This document shows positions 1-8,316 of a stretch of DNA of 51,780 bases, in pieces. The position numbers were made by a program, and so were the translations under genes. Position 1 is the first letter of the stretch; the number at the start of each line of letters is the position of its first letter. The stretch comes from Saprospiraceae bacterium UBA7687 (lineage in GTDB: Bacteria; Bacteroidota; Bacteroidia; Chitinophagales; Saprospiraceae), in assembly GCA_002482845.1 (NCBI GenBank), contig DLGT01000051.1, positions 1 to 51,780 of the forward strand. Direction: 5' to 3'. Below the pieces are notes generated by a model. It made no database searches, was not told the DNA's origin, and worked only from the letters and a program-made list of their open reading frames with translations.

Positions 1-119
1 CTGGGCTCTCGCCTTTTATACCAATAGCAGCTAAAACTGTGAAGTTAAAATACCGCATATTGAGAATTTTTGTTTGGTGAATATCGAGTTAAAAGCCTAC
101 AACTAATAATTGAGATGAA

Positions 120-875
120 CTATGAAATCAAATGCCTATGTACATCATTTATTTTCTTTTGAATATCCTGAAGTTTGTCTTCTAGCATGCTGTTAAAGGT
201 GTATTTAGAATCTGTGAAACTTAAATGTGCATAATATTGCCATACTTCAGCAATGTCTGCATAGTTAATGGCATATGGTAAGTATGCTTCATTATCTGAT
301 AGAAGCATTAATTTATTTGTTTTTAAGTCATTTTTTACTCGTTTATATACTAATCCTTCAGACTTACTTATTATAACATATGTTTTTCCTGGTTTAATAT
401 CTTTTAGATTTTCTACATAGGCGCATATGACAATACTTCCAGATTCCATTGGCAGCATAGAGTCTCCGTGAATTTCAAATCCTCGATAAGTTCCTTGTGG
501 TATATTAGGGAAAGCAATTTTAGGTAGGTCTCTTATATATTCAGGGTCTGCAAATGACTCTAAATACCCAGCTTCAGCTTTTGTTTCTACCAATTCGATG
601 TTACTATTATTATCCACATCAACGGAGATAGCTAATACTCTTAAATCTTTATTTCTAATAATTTCTAAATCTCGATGACTTAGGTTAGATCTTAAAATAT
701 CATCGATCTTTACATCGAAGATATCTGCTAATTTAATAAGGGTTTCTATGCCTACTTGTGTGTGTCCACGTTCATAATCACTAAGTGAAGATCTAGGAAC
801 TGATAGTTTTTCTGATAATTCCTGTTGTGATAGTTTGAATTTATTTCTGAGATATTTAATATTTTGGCCAATCAC
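120..875 (-). CDS. LexA-like Xre-family repressor with S24 peptidase domain
   Basis: The product has 251 residues. An N-terminal Xre helix-turn-helix spans about residues 6-60 (LSQQELSEKLSVPRSSLSDYE). The C-terminal half is an S24/LexA-type peptidase domain with HGDSM (Ser139) and VYKRV (Lys178), the expected catalytic Ser-Lys pair. An Ala-Gly dyad in EAGY (residues 101-104) sits where LexA-type proteins cleave themselves. Members of this family are DNA-damage-responsive repressors that self-cleave when activated RecA is present; that behaviour is inferred here. The gene is divergent from a DNA polymerase IV gene, and both sides of the 406-base gap carry copies of one dyad motif. This suggests the protein represses itself and the polymerase. 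It is not a canonical LexA, because its DNA-binding domain is Xre rather than winged helix. The family call is firm; the target set is inferred. Confidence 0.9.
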   Translation of the reverse strand: MIGQNIKYLRNKFKLSQQELSEKLSVPRSSLSDYERGHTQVGIETLIKLADIFDVKIDDILRSNLSHRDLEIIRNKDLRVLAISVDVDNNSNIELVETKAEAGYLESFADPEYIRDLPKIAFPNIPQGTYRGFEIHGDSMLPMESGSIVICAYVENLKDIKPGKTYVIISKSEGLVYKRVKNDLKTNKLMLLSDNEAYLPYAINYADIAEVWQYYAHLSFTDSKYTFNSMLEDKLQDIQKKINDVHRHLIS

Positions 876-920
876 TGCTTATTGTGGATATTTTTGATGA
901 TTAAGGTTTAAATTGATGTA

Positions 921-928
921 CAAATTTA
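921..928 (-). promoter_or_regulatory. Putative -7 element of the repressor gene
   Basis: The minus strand reads TAAATTTG here, matching TAnnTTTG. Transcription would start near 912-916, giving a leader of about 40 nt before the ATG at 875. No clear -33 TTG is visible upstream. Confidence 0.45.
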
Positions 929-957
929 TGAATTATTATTTAGATAGTGCCATTTTA

Positions 958-973
958 CGACATTATTTTGTCG
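958..973. promoter_or_regulatory. Putative repressor operator O1
   Basis: CGACATTATTTTGTCG has 5-base inverted arms (CGACA/TGTCG). It matches the site at 1236-1251 at 13 of 16 positions, and the differences are A/T swaps at symmetric places. It lies just upstream of the putative repressor promoter. Confidence 0.55.
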
Positions 974-1201
974 ATTAATACAGAATGTTTAGCTGATAAA
1001 CATTGGTCTGATGTAAATTCGTTCTAATATTATTATGCTACAAAGTTTAGATTTCAATGTTTTTTGTATTTGATTTAATTAATATCTGGTTTGAATGGAT
1101 GTGAATGTTTATGCTTTTATTACCCATGTTACGGCGATATAATTGAGTTGAATAATGGTGAACTGGTGATTTAATTCCAAAATTTCTGATTTTTTATCTT
1201 A

Positions 1202-1220
1202 TAGTATAGCAATTATACTA
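1202..1220. repeat. Perfect 7-base inverted repeat upstream of DNA polymerase IV
   Basis: TAGTATA and TATACTA are separated by GCAAT. The site is 62 bases before the polymerase ATG and 11 bases upstream of the second dyad. It could be a second protein-binding site or part of an activated promoter; the sequence alone does not decide. Confidence 0.4.
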
Positions 1221-1231
1221 ATATGCCGTAT

Positions 1232-1255
1232 ATTGCGTCATTATATTGACGTAAT
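1232..1255. promoter_or_regulatory. Putative repressor operator O2
   Basis: This is a 24-base imperfect palindrome with core CGTCATTATATTGACG (1236-1251). The half sites ATTGCGTCATTA and the reverse complement of the other arm agree at 10 of 12 positions. It ends 26 bases before the polymerase ATG, a good position for repression. Confidence 0.6.
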
Positions 1256-1281
1256 AAATGACTAAATAGATTTAATATATC

Positions 1282-2469
1282 ATGTACGATCGCGCCATTC
1301 TTCATCTAGATCTCGATTCCTTTTTCGTATCGGTCGAGTGTCTTAAAAATAGTAGCCTACTTGGTAAGCCGCTAGTCATCGGTGGTACATCCAATCGTGG
1401 TGTAGTTGCTTCCTGTAGCTATGAAGCACGTCGTTTCGGTGTACATTCTGCCATGCCCATGAAAATGGCGCTTCGGTTGTGTCCGCAAGCCACTATTATC
1501 AAGGGAGACATGGATAGTTACTCCAAGTATTCGGGTATTGTTACCGATATCATCGCTGAAGAAGCGCCCGTATATGAGAAGGCATCTATCGACGAGTTTT
1601 ATCTCGACCTTACGGGTATGGATAAACACTTTGGTTGCTTCAAGTGGTCATCAGAGTTACGGCAGAAAGTGATTAAGGATTCAGGGTTACCTATTTCTTT
1701 CGGTCTTTCTATCAATAAGACCGTCTCCAAAGTAGGAACGGGCGAAGCTAAACCGAATGGCACCAAATACGTACCCAATGGTGCAGAGAAGGGATTTCTC
1801 GCACCACTTCCGGTCGGTAGAATACCTGGTGTGGGTGACCAAACACATAAAAAACTTAATTTCATGGGAGTCCGTACCATTGAAACACTCAGTCAGATAC
1901 CTATCCGACTGCTCGAACGCGAATTCGGTAAACCTGGACGTAGCCTATGGGAAAAAGCCAATGCTATAGACAATACGCCCATCGTACCGTACCATGAGCA
2001 GAAGTCAATGTCCAAGGAACGAACTTTTATGGAAGACACGCTCGATGTCACCATGATGAAGCACCTGCTTCTCGATATGGCAGATAAGTTATCATTTGAG
2101 CTGCGCGCTTCCGGTAAACTCGCATCTACCATCACTGTCAAGATCCGCTACGCCGACTTCAATACCTATACCAAACAAAAAAACATCACTTATACAGCCA
2201 ATGATCGACTACTAGGCCAGCACGTTATTGATCTATTCGACAAGGTTTATGAGCGCCGCCAACTCATCCGTCTCATCGGTGTCAAGTACAGCGGACTGGT
2301 ACAAGGCAATTATCAGATCAATCTATTCGACGATACGATGGAGCACATCCAGCTCATGCAGCAGATGGATAGGATCAGAAGACGCTTTGGTGCCGACTCC
2401 ATCATGCGCGCAAGCGGATTGGTGAAGGCTAAAGTGCTTAGGGATCAGTTGCCGATGGATGGAGGGTGA
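1282..2469 (+). CDS. dinB: DNA polymerase IV (Y-family translesion polymerase)
   Basis: The product has 395 residues and the full Y-family layout. The palm motif HLDLDSFF carries Asp10 and the likely steric-gate Phe15. SCSYEARRFGV lies at 44-54. The second catalytic motif SIDEFYLD carries Asp104 and Glu105. Helix-hairpin-helix sequence (VGRIPGVGDQTHKKL) and a little-finger domain follow. QINLF at 345-349 fits the beta-clamp binding motif. The enzyme copies past damaged bases with low fidelity. The gene is divergent from an S24 repressor with a dyad operator just before its start, so damage induction is likely. Hand counts give 29/60 and 30/60 G+C in two sampled 60-base lines, clearly richer than neighbouring genes, which suggests transfer or unusual codon selection. 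Confidence 0.95.
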   Translation: MYDRAILHLDLDSFFVSVECLKNSSLLGKPLVIGGTSNRGVVASCSYEARRFGVHSAMPMKMALRLCPQATIIKGDMDSYSKYSGIVTDIIAEEAPVYEKASIDEFYLDLTGMDKHFGCFKWSSELRQKVIKDSGLPISFGLSINKTVSKVGTGEAKPNGTKYVPNGAEKGFLAPLPVGRIPGVGDQTHKKLNFMGVRTIETLSQIPIRLLEREFGKPGRSLWEKANAIDNTPIVPYHEQKSMSKERTFMEDTLDVTMMKHLLLDMADKLSFELRASGKLASTITVKIRYADFNTYTKQKNITYTANDRLLGQHVIDLFDKVYERRQLIRLIGVKYSGLVQGNYQINLFDDTMEHIQLMQQMDRIRRRFGADSIMRASGLVKAKVLRDQLPMDGG

Positions 2470-2571
2470 TGATTCTTTTAAAACATGAACCAAAATCGAT
2501 ATTAATTTTAGAAATATATCATTCATTCGAAAGTACGGACTCCTGATTTTAAAAGGCTTGAGAATATTTAT

Positions 2572-2579
2572 TACTTTTG
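2572..2579 (+). promoter_or_regulatory. -7 element of galE
   Basis: TACTTTTG followed by CACC matches TAnnTTTG. It implies a leader of roughly 60 nt before the ATG at 2643. Confidence 0.6.
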
Positions 2580-2642
2580 CACCATCAAGTTCATCAAATC
2601 TGGCAATGATGCATGTGACACAAGCAAAATAAAATAATTGAA

Positions 2643-3662
2643 ATGAAAGCAAAAGTATTGGTTACAGGTGGTACAGGGTATATAGGCAGTCATACAATAA
2701 TAGATTTAATAGAGTCTGGATATGATGTTATTTGTGCTGACAATGGTATAAATTCTGATCGTTCTTCACTCATCGCAGTAAAAGAAATTACTGGTGTTTC
2801 AGTACCGTACTTTCATGTAGATTTATGCGATAAAAACGCCAGCGAAGCTATTTTTATGCAGCATCCAGATATTTCTGGAGTCATCCATTTTGCAGCACTA
2901 AAAGCGGTAGGGGAGTCGGTGGAAAAACCTGTTTTATACTTTAGGAATAATCTAGAGTCGCTTATCAACGTCATTGACCTGAGCATTAAATATAACGTCA
3001 AAAGCTTTATATTTAGCTCTAGCTGTACTGTCTATGGAGATGTAACCCAAAGCCCAGTGGATGAAAGTACACCGTTAATGGAAGCTGCATCGCCCTATGG
3101 TCGTACGAAGCAAGTAGGAGAACAGATCATCATGGACTGTATGAAAAACTCTGATACAAAAAGCATTTTATTGAGATATTTTAATCCTGCTGGTGCCCAT
3201 CCAAGTGGCTTACTAGGTGAATCTCCATCTAATCCTCCGCAAAATCTTGTACCTGTTATTACAGAAACAGCTATTGGTAAAAGAAATAAGATGACGGTTT
3301 TTGGCAATGATTATCCTACTCGAGATGGCAGTTGCATAAGAGACTACATCCATGTTTGCGATTTGGCGAGAGCACATACTTTGGCACTTCAATATGTTTT
3401 TGACGGGAAACAGAATATCCAAACAGAAGTTTTTAATATTGGCATTGGAAACGGTCTTACTGTACTTGAAATCATTAAAGCTTTTGAGAAAGTGAGTGGC
3501 GTGGCTCTTCAATATGAAATAGGGGGCAGAAGAGCAGGCGACATCATGGCTATATTTTCTGATCATACCAAAGCCAAGCAATTGCTAGGTTGGGAACCAA
3601 AATATGGCGTAGACGATATTATGAGCACTGCTTGGACGTGGGAAAAAAATAGGAGTAAATAA
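2643..3662 (+). CDS. galE: UDP-glucose 4-epimerase
   Basis: The 339-residue protein is an extended short-chain dehydrogenase/reductase. The NAD-binding glycine motif GGTGYIGS is at 9-16, SSSCTVYG at 125-132 supplies the catalytic Ser/Thr region, and YGRTK supplies Tyr152 and Lys156. FNPAGAHPSGLLGESP and the C-terminal GGRRAGDI motif are typical of GalE. It interconverts UDP-glucose and UDP-galactose in the cytoplasm for sugar use and for surface glycans. It has its own promoter and no close operon partner. Length matches the family's usual 330-340 residues. Activity on N-acetylated sugars cannot be excluded from sequence alone. Confidence 0.94.
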   Translation: MKAKVLVTGGTGYIGSHTIIDLIESGYDVICADNGINSDRSSLIAVKEITGVSVPYFHVDLCDKNASEAIFMQHPDISGVIHFAALKAVGESVEKPVLYFRNNLESLINVIDLSIKYNVKSFIFSSSCTVYGDVTQSPVDESTPLMEAASPYGRTKQVGEQIIMDCMKNSDTKSILLRYFNPAGAHPSGLLGESPSNPPQNLVPVITETAIGKRNKMTVFGNDYPTRDGSCIRDYIHVCDLARAHTLALQYVFDGKQNIQTEVFNIGIGNGLTVLEIIKAFEKVSGVALQYEIGGRRAGDIMAIFSDHTKAKQLLGWEPKYGVDDIMSTAWTWEKNRSK

Positions 3663-3784
3663 GGAGGGCAATCAAATAATAGTCCTTTGGTAATGTAAAT
3701 AGACCAACAAAATTTTGATTTTAAACCAAAACTATTATCAAACGTTTACAATCAGTAAATTTTAATGTCGCTATAATTTTTTGC

Positions 3785-4471
3785 ATGTCTGATAAATCTT
3801 TTTGGTTCCTTGAAAATAAAGACTTGGATGACCTATTCAGTCAAACCAAAATGAATGGCGGTACACAAATAAATAACATAGTCAATTTTAAAAAAGGTGA
3901 TTATGTCTACATGCCTGAAGACAGCTCTGACAAGATATTTTTTATCATCTCAGGTAAAATAAAAATAGGTAGTTATCGCGAAAATGACAAAGAAGTAGCG
4001 CACACGATACTCCAGAAAGGTGACGTCTTTGGCGAATTAGCTATGATTGGAGAAACATCTAGGAAGGATTTTGCGCAAGCTATAGAAGATTCAGAAATTA
4101 TCCCTATAAAATTGGAAGAAGTCAAGAAGCAGATGAAAAATCATTCTGGACTTAGTATACTGATTATGAAAATGATGGGTGCTAGAGTACACGAAATGGA
4201 ACAAAGATTGGAGTCGCTTGTATTTAAGGATTCTAGGACACGTATCATTGAGTTCATTATTCTAAGTCTGGAAAAAAGTGGTCAGAGAATGGGATATGAA
4301 TGGGTATTAAGAAATTTTATTACGCATCAGGATATTGCCAATATCACTGCCACATCAAGGCAAACTGTAACAATGGTACTCAACGAATTAAAAAATGAAA
4401 ACATCATTCATTTTGATAGGAAGAGATTACTGATCAGAGATTTAGATAGGCTAAAAGCAGAGATCAAATAA
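3785..4471 (+). CDS. Crp/Fnr family transcriptional regulator
   Basis: The product has 228 residues. An N-terminal cyclic-nucleotide-binding-like beta-roll covers about residues 25-120 (IFFIISGKIKIG, DVFGELAMIGE). A dimerisation helix follows, then a winged-helix domain at about 150-220 with the recognition helix in ITATSRQTVTMVLNELK. The region after GELA does not clearly show the Arg-Ser pair that binds cAMP in E. coli CRP, so the effector is unknown. There is no N-terminal cysteine cluster, so it is not an oxygen-sensing FNR. The neighbouring genes galE and DUF3109 do not reveal its targets. The AUG lies directly after a T-rich tract, so the mRNA leader may be very short. Confidence 0.9.
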   Translation: MSDKSFWFLENKDLDDLFSQTKMNGGTQINNIVNFKKGDYVYMPEDSSDKIFFIISGKIKIGSYRENDKEVAHTILQKGDVFGELAMIGETSRKDFAQAIEDSEIIPIKLEEVKKQMKNHSGLSILIMKMMGARVHEMEQRLESLVFKDSRTRIIEFIILSLEKSGQRMGYEWVLRNFITHQDIANITATSRQTVTMVLNELKNENIIHFDRKRLLIRDLDRLKAEIK

Positions 4472-4562
4472 TTGTTGGTTTGATTTTTGTAAAATAGTAC
4501 TGTAAGCAAACTTTTCCATTCAGGATTATTTGCAATCACACTTCTAAAAAGAAACGAATATT

Positions 4563-5144
4563 ATGTTAGTGATTCAAGATACACTGATAAGTGAAGAAAT
4601 CATAGAGGAACAATTCCATTGCAATCTCACTGCTTGTAAAGGCGCATGTTGTCATGAAGGCGATTATGGCGCACCCGTCGATGCTGAAGAGGAAAAAATT
4701 ATTCATCAATATTTAGATGTCATTAAATCGAACCTTACTGCGGAATCAATTGAGTTTATAGACAATCATGGGGCATTGACATTTTATAAGGAACCAAAAG
4801 TATTAGGCACTAGTTGTTTGCCAGACGGAGCTTGTGTGTTTTTGACAAAAAATGAATTAGGAATATCTATATGTGGCATTGAAAAAACATGGTACGAAGG
4901 GAAAATTCCGTTTCAAAAACCAGTGTCATGCCATCTCTATCCAATTAGAATATCAAGCAATGACATTATCGGGTTTGAAGCGTGGAATTATGATCGATGG
5001 GATATTTGTTCAGCAGCATGTGCTAAAGGCAAAGAAGAAAAGATGCCTATCTACAAATTTGTAAAAGACGCAATTATCCGTAAAAAAGGACTAGAGTTTT
5101 ACGAAGAACTAGATGCGGCTGCACAACATATGAGTCAAAAATAG
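4563..5144 (+). CDS. DUF3109 family cysteine-rich protein
   Basis: The 193-residue protein begins with a conserved cysteine cluster (Cys20, Cys25, Cys29 and Cys30 in CNLTACKGACC) followed by EGDYGAPV. Further cysteines occur in SCLPDGACVF, in CGIEKTW, in CHLYPIR and in CSAACAKGK. This is the signature of DUF3109, a family common in Bacteroidota and related to YkgJ-type Fe-S or zinc-binding proteins. The cysteine spacing suggests a metal or Fe-S centre, but the function is unknown. There is no signal peptide, so it is probably cytoplasmic. It stands alone between a Crp/Fnr regulator and the ppiD-like gene. Confidence 0.85.
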   Translation: MLVIQDTLISEEIIEEQFHCNLTACKGACCHEGDYGAPVDAEEEKIIHQYLDVIKSNLTAESIEFIDNHGALTFYKEPKVLGTSCLPDGACVFLTKNELGISICGIEKTWYEGKIPFQKPVSCHLYPIRISSNDIIGFEAWNYDRWDICSAACAKGKEEKMPIYKFVKDAIIRKKGLEFYEELDAAAQHMSQK

Positions 5145-5321
5145 AGAAGTTGTAGCACAAACTTTCCATAGAAAACATGGAATCAAAAAAGATAAATGGT
5201 CCAATTTGAATGATTTAAATATCTTTTGTACCCAATTTAATGATATTTCTGAGTAAAAAGTATGGATAATTAAGAACATTAACCAATTTTTAATAAATAT
5301 ACTTGGAAATTGACAGGTGAA

Positions 5322-5353
5322 ATTTGGAAATAGCTTTAAATAATTTACCTTTG
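5322..5353 (+). promoter_or_regulatory. Promoter of the ppiD-like gene
   Basis: TTTG at 5322-5325 and TACCTTTG at 5346-5353 are separated by 20 bases, an almost ideal Bacteroidota promoter. Transcription should start near 5359, leaving a leader of about 70 nt. Confidence 0.75.
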
Positions 5354-5427
5354 TGGCGCTTTTCCTCAAAAGTAGGAATAAGCTATTATATTAACGTTAA
5401 ACAGACATTAAAATTCAATAGAATACT

Positions 5428-7539
5428 ATGGCTTTAATAGGTAAGATCAGAAACAACATGTGGCTTGTTATTGTGCTTTTAGCAGTAGCATTAGGAGGAT
5501 TTATCCTTATGGACATGACGAGTGCAAGTAATAGAGGTAGCTTTGGCTCAAGAACGACTATAGGAGAGGTAGCGGGTCAAAAAATTGATTACATCGATTT
5601 CCAAAAGGCAGAATCTGCACTTTATGGTGGTTCTGGTGATCAATATTCAAAAAAGAGCTCTTTATGGAATTATTATGTTGAAAATGCCATAGTAACAGAT
5701 ATTGCTGGCGAAAACGGTATTGATGTAAGTGGTGAAGAATTAACGGAATTAGAGTTCGGTGCAAATCTAAGCCCTGTAGTACAAAGTTTCTATAGAAATC
5801 CACAAACAGGTCAGGTAGATCGTAATCAATTGAATGAAATCAAAACAGCAATTGATGAAGGTAAAGTTTCAAATCCTGAGTTTGCAGCATCTTTTAATGA
5901 ATTGAGAAAACAAGTAATTAAAACTCAGAAGCAGACTAAGTTAGTAAATTTGGTATCAAAATCACTTTATACACCTACTTGGCAAGCTGAGACTCTTGAT
6001 AAGATTAACAACGAGTCAGCAACATTAGAGTACGTAAGAATACCTTTCGAAACCATCGCTGATACTGAAGTAGCGCTTACAGATGAAGACTTTGCAGCTT
6101 ACATTAAAGAAAACGAGGTAAAGTATACTAATAAAGAGGAAGTAAGAAATTTGTCTTATGTTGTCTATGATGTGAAAGCGACACAAGAAGATTCAATGAA
6201 AATTAAAGAAGAACTTAGTGGATTGGCAACAGAATTTGCGGCTAGTACAAATGATTCTTTATTCGTTTTGAATAAAAATGGATTTTATGGTAGCAATTAC
6301 GTAAAATCAGATGACCTTACTGGGCCACTTAAAGATACCGTAAAGTCATTGTCAGTAGGTCAAGTTTATGGTCCTTATATAGACAATAATGCTTATGTAG
6401 TTGCAAAACTTGTAGGTAAGAAGGTAATAGCTGACTCTGCAAAAGCATCGCATATATTGAGATCTGTAGCAAATGGTGATCCAATGCAATTAGTTGCTGC
6501 ACAAGCGTATATAGATAGTATCAAAACATTAATCAACAGCGGAAGTATAACATTTGCTGATGCTGCGACTGCAAATAGTCAAGATCCAGGTTCTGCTTCA
6601 AAAGGAGGAGATCTAGGTTCTTTTGCTCCAGGTGCTATGGTGCCAGAGTTTAATGATGCTGTATTTAATGGTAAAGTAGGAAGTCTTTATACTGTTACAA
6701 CACAGTTTGGTGTACATTTGATAAAAGTAAATAACTTGATTTACAAATCGAATGAACTTAAATATAATGTAGCATACCTTGCACAAGCAATTATACCTTC
6801 AGAAGGTACACAAAATGCAATTTTAGACAAAGTTGTCTCTGCATTAGAAGGCACTAAGAAAATAGAAGACCTTACAAAATTAATTGTTGACTCTATGAAG
6901 GTAGAAACGGTAGGTGGACTTAAGAAAAATGATTTTACTTTAGGTAATCTTGGATTAGGTCAGACTTCTAGAGATATTGTAAAGTGGGCTTTTGATGATG
7001 ATACCAATGTAGGTGATGTTTCTCCAGATGTTCATATTTATACTGATGCTGCAAATTATGTAGATAGTAAATATGTAGTAGTTGCCCTTAAATCTATCGA
7101 TAAACCAGGTGTAGCTTCTGTGGAGTCAATAAAAGAAACTATTGAGCCATTGATCAGAAATAAAAAGAAAGGAGAAAAAATCAAATCTAAAATTTCTGGT
7201 ACAGATATCACAGCTATAGCAACATCATTTGGACTTACACCAGGTCTAGCAGAAAACATTACATTCGGTAGAGGTGCATTCCCTGACGGTGGTCAAGAAC
7301 CATTAGTAATAGGTAAATCATTTGCATTAGCTGCAGGTGCTGTAACAGAGCCTATCGTTGGAAGCAATGGTGTGTATGTAGTAAAAGTAGCTACTAAGAC
7401 ACCTGCAAGTCCTGAACAAGGTGGATTCATGCAGAAAATGCAACAAACTCAAGCTGTAAGAAGTCAAGTTAATTTTAGGTTGATGGAAGCTATCAAGAAG
7501 ACAGTAAAAATTGATGACAATAGAGCGACTTTCTTTTAA
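5428..7539 (+). CDS. PpiD/SurA-like periplasmic peptidyl-prolyl isomerase
   Basis: The 703-residue protein has one N-terminal membrane anchor (WLVIVLLAVALGGFILMDM, about residues 11-30). A SurA_N-like chaperone region follows. A parvulin rotamase domain lies at about 335-440, with KASHILRS, GGDLGSFAPGAMVPEF and TQFGVHLIKV. A second, more diverged isomerase-like region is at about 560-670. PpiD-type proteins are anchored in the inner membrane and help fold proteins leaving the Sec translocon. The domain order and a size above 600 residues fit PpiD better than soluble SurA. The gene has its own strong promoter and a strong terminator, so it is probably monocistronic. Confidence 0.9.
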   Translation: MALIGKIRNNMWLVIVLLAVALGGFILMDMTSASNRGSFGSRTTIGEVAGQKIDYIDFQKAESALYGGSGDQYSKKSSLWNYYVENAIVTDIAGENGIDVSGEELTELEFGANLSPVVQSFYRNPQTGQVDRNQLNEIKTAIDEGKVSNPEFAASFNELRKQVIKTQKQTKLVNLVSKSLYTPTWQAETLDKINNESATLEYVRIPFETIADTEVALTDEDFAAYIKENEVKYTNKEEVRNLSYVVYDVKATQEDSMKIKEELSGLATEFAASTNDSLFVLNKNGFYGSNYVKSDDLTGPLKDTVKSLSVGQVYGPYIDNNAYVVAKLVGKKVIADSAKASHILRSVANGDPMQLVAAQAYIDSIKTLINSGSITFADAATANSQDPGSASKGGDLGSFAPGAMVPEFNDAVFNGKVGSLYTVTTQFGVHLIKVNNLIYKSNELKYNVAYLAQAIIPSEGTQNAILDKVVSALEGTKKIEDLTKLIVDSMKVETVGGLKKNDFTLGNLGLGQTSRDIVKWAFDDDTNVGDVSPDVHIYTDAANYVDSKYVVVALKSIDKPGVASVESIKETIEPLIRNKKKGEKIKSKISGTDITAIATSFGLTPGLAENITFGRGAFPDGGQEPLVIGKSFALAAGAVTEPIVGSNGVYVVKVATKTPASPEQGGFMQKMQQTQAVRSQVNFRLMEAIKKTVKIDDNRATFF

Positions 7540-7566
7540 TTTTAATTGAAGTCTGTTAAATACTAT

Positions 7567-7612
7567 AAAGAGCTGATAAATTTTATTTTGTCAGCTCTTT
7601 TTTATTTTTTAA
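7567..7612 (+). terminator. Intrinsic terminator after the ppiD-like gene
   Basis: AAAGAGCTGA (7567-7576) pairs perfectly with TCAGCTCTTT (7591-7600), and a run of T follows. It starts 27 bases after the stop codon. Confidence 0.9.
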
Positions 7613-7658
7613 CATACCAAATAAGAATTTTCTGCGTTTTAAATTTTTAGTATTTCCT

Positions 7659-7666
7659 TATCTTTG
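7659..7666 (+). promoter_or_regulatory. -7 element of the YwqK lipoprotein-porQ pair
   Basis: TATCTTTG matches TAnnTTTG. It lies 24 bases before the ATG at 7690, implying a leader of about 17 nt. Confidence 0.6.
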
Positions 7667-7689
7667 ATCAATTTAGTAAAAACCGCAAA

Positions 7690-8316
7690 ATGATAAAATA
7701 TTTAGTAATCTTAACTTTTTTGGCAACACTTGCTTCATGTTCAAACTCTAAAGTAGAAATAAAAAATGACTCAGGTAAAGTTACAGAATCTTACGAAGTC
7801 AACAAAGAAGGTGAAAAACATGGAAAATATACCTCATTCTACGATGATGGGAAAATCCACGAAGAAGCGACTTACATCAATGGAGTCTTAACAGGTAAAA
7901 GAATTATTTACCACCCAAATGGTAAAGTTGAAATCGAGGAAACCTATGATGACAAAGGTGTTATGAATGGACCATACAAATCTTATTTTGAGTCTGGAGT
8001 ACTTGAGCTAGAAAAAGAGTATAAAGACAATATGATACTAGGGGCGATAAAAGTATATTATCCATCAGGAAGTATAAAAGAGGAGGTATCAATGGAAAAT
8101 AACACTGAAAATGGTCCTTTTACAGAATATCACGAAAATGGTAAAGTACACTGGAAAGGTACTTACCGAAATGGGGATAATGAATATGGCATTTTATATC
8201 AATATGACTCTCTAGGAGGTCCGATTAAAATAATGAAATGCGATACATTAGCCATTTGTAGGACTATTTGGAAGCCAGGAATGCCAGAAATTAATGTAGA
8301 TACGGTAAAAATATGA
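7690..8316 (+). CDS. Lipoprotein with MORN/YwqK-type repeats
   Basis: The 208-residue protein has a lipoprotein signal peptide ending in LASC (Cys17). It then carries about five imperfect repeats of the YwqK/MORN type (for example GKIHEEATYINGVLTGK, YHPNGKVEIEETY, YESG-like turns, YHENGKVHWKGTYRNGD). Such repeats form extended beta hairpins and are common in cell-surface proteins of Bacteroidota. Databases often label them as antitoxins by homology to B. subtilis YwqK, but nothing here supports a toxin partner. The stop overlaps the porQ start by four bases (ATGA), so the two are probably translated together. The specific role is unknown. Confidence 0.85.
   Translation: MIKYLVILTFLATLASCSNSKVEIKNDSGKVTESYEVNKEGEKHGKYTSFYDDGKIHEEATYINGVLTGKRIIYHPNGKVEIEETYDDKGVMNGPYKSYFESGVLELEKEYKDNMILGAIKVYYPSGSIKEEVSMENNTENGPFTEYHENGKVHWKGTYRNGDNEYGILYQYDSLGGPIKIMKCDTLAICRTIWKPGMPEINVDTVKI

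Larger units (their letters stand above)
876..1281. promoter_or_regulatory. Divergent control region between the S24 repressor and DNA polymerase IV
   Basis: This 406-base gap contains no convincing ORF. It is very AT-rich and holds three dyad-symmetric sites (958-973, 1202-1220 and 1232-1255) plus a minus-strand TAAATTTG at 921-928 that fits the Bacteroidota -7 element for the repressor gene. I see no clear TAnnTTTG element on the plus strand for the polymerase gene, which may mean a weak or activated promoter. Confidence 0.6.

Noticed and set aside
1..58. A minus-strand frame starting at ATG 58 and open to the window edge (about 19 codons)
   Set aside because: Too short to recognise, with no promoter element; it could be the start of a gene beyond the edge but cannot be supported.
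7690..8316. Toxin-antitoxin system based on YwqK similarity
   Set aside because: The protein is a lipoprotein with repeats, and the adjoining gene is porQ, not a toxin.
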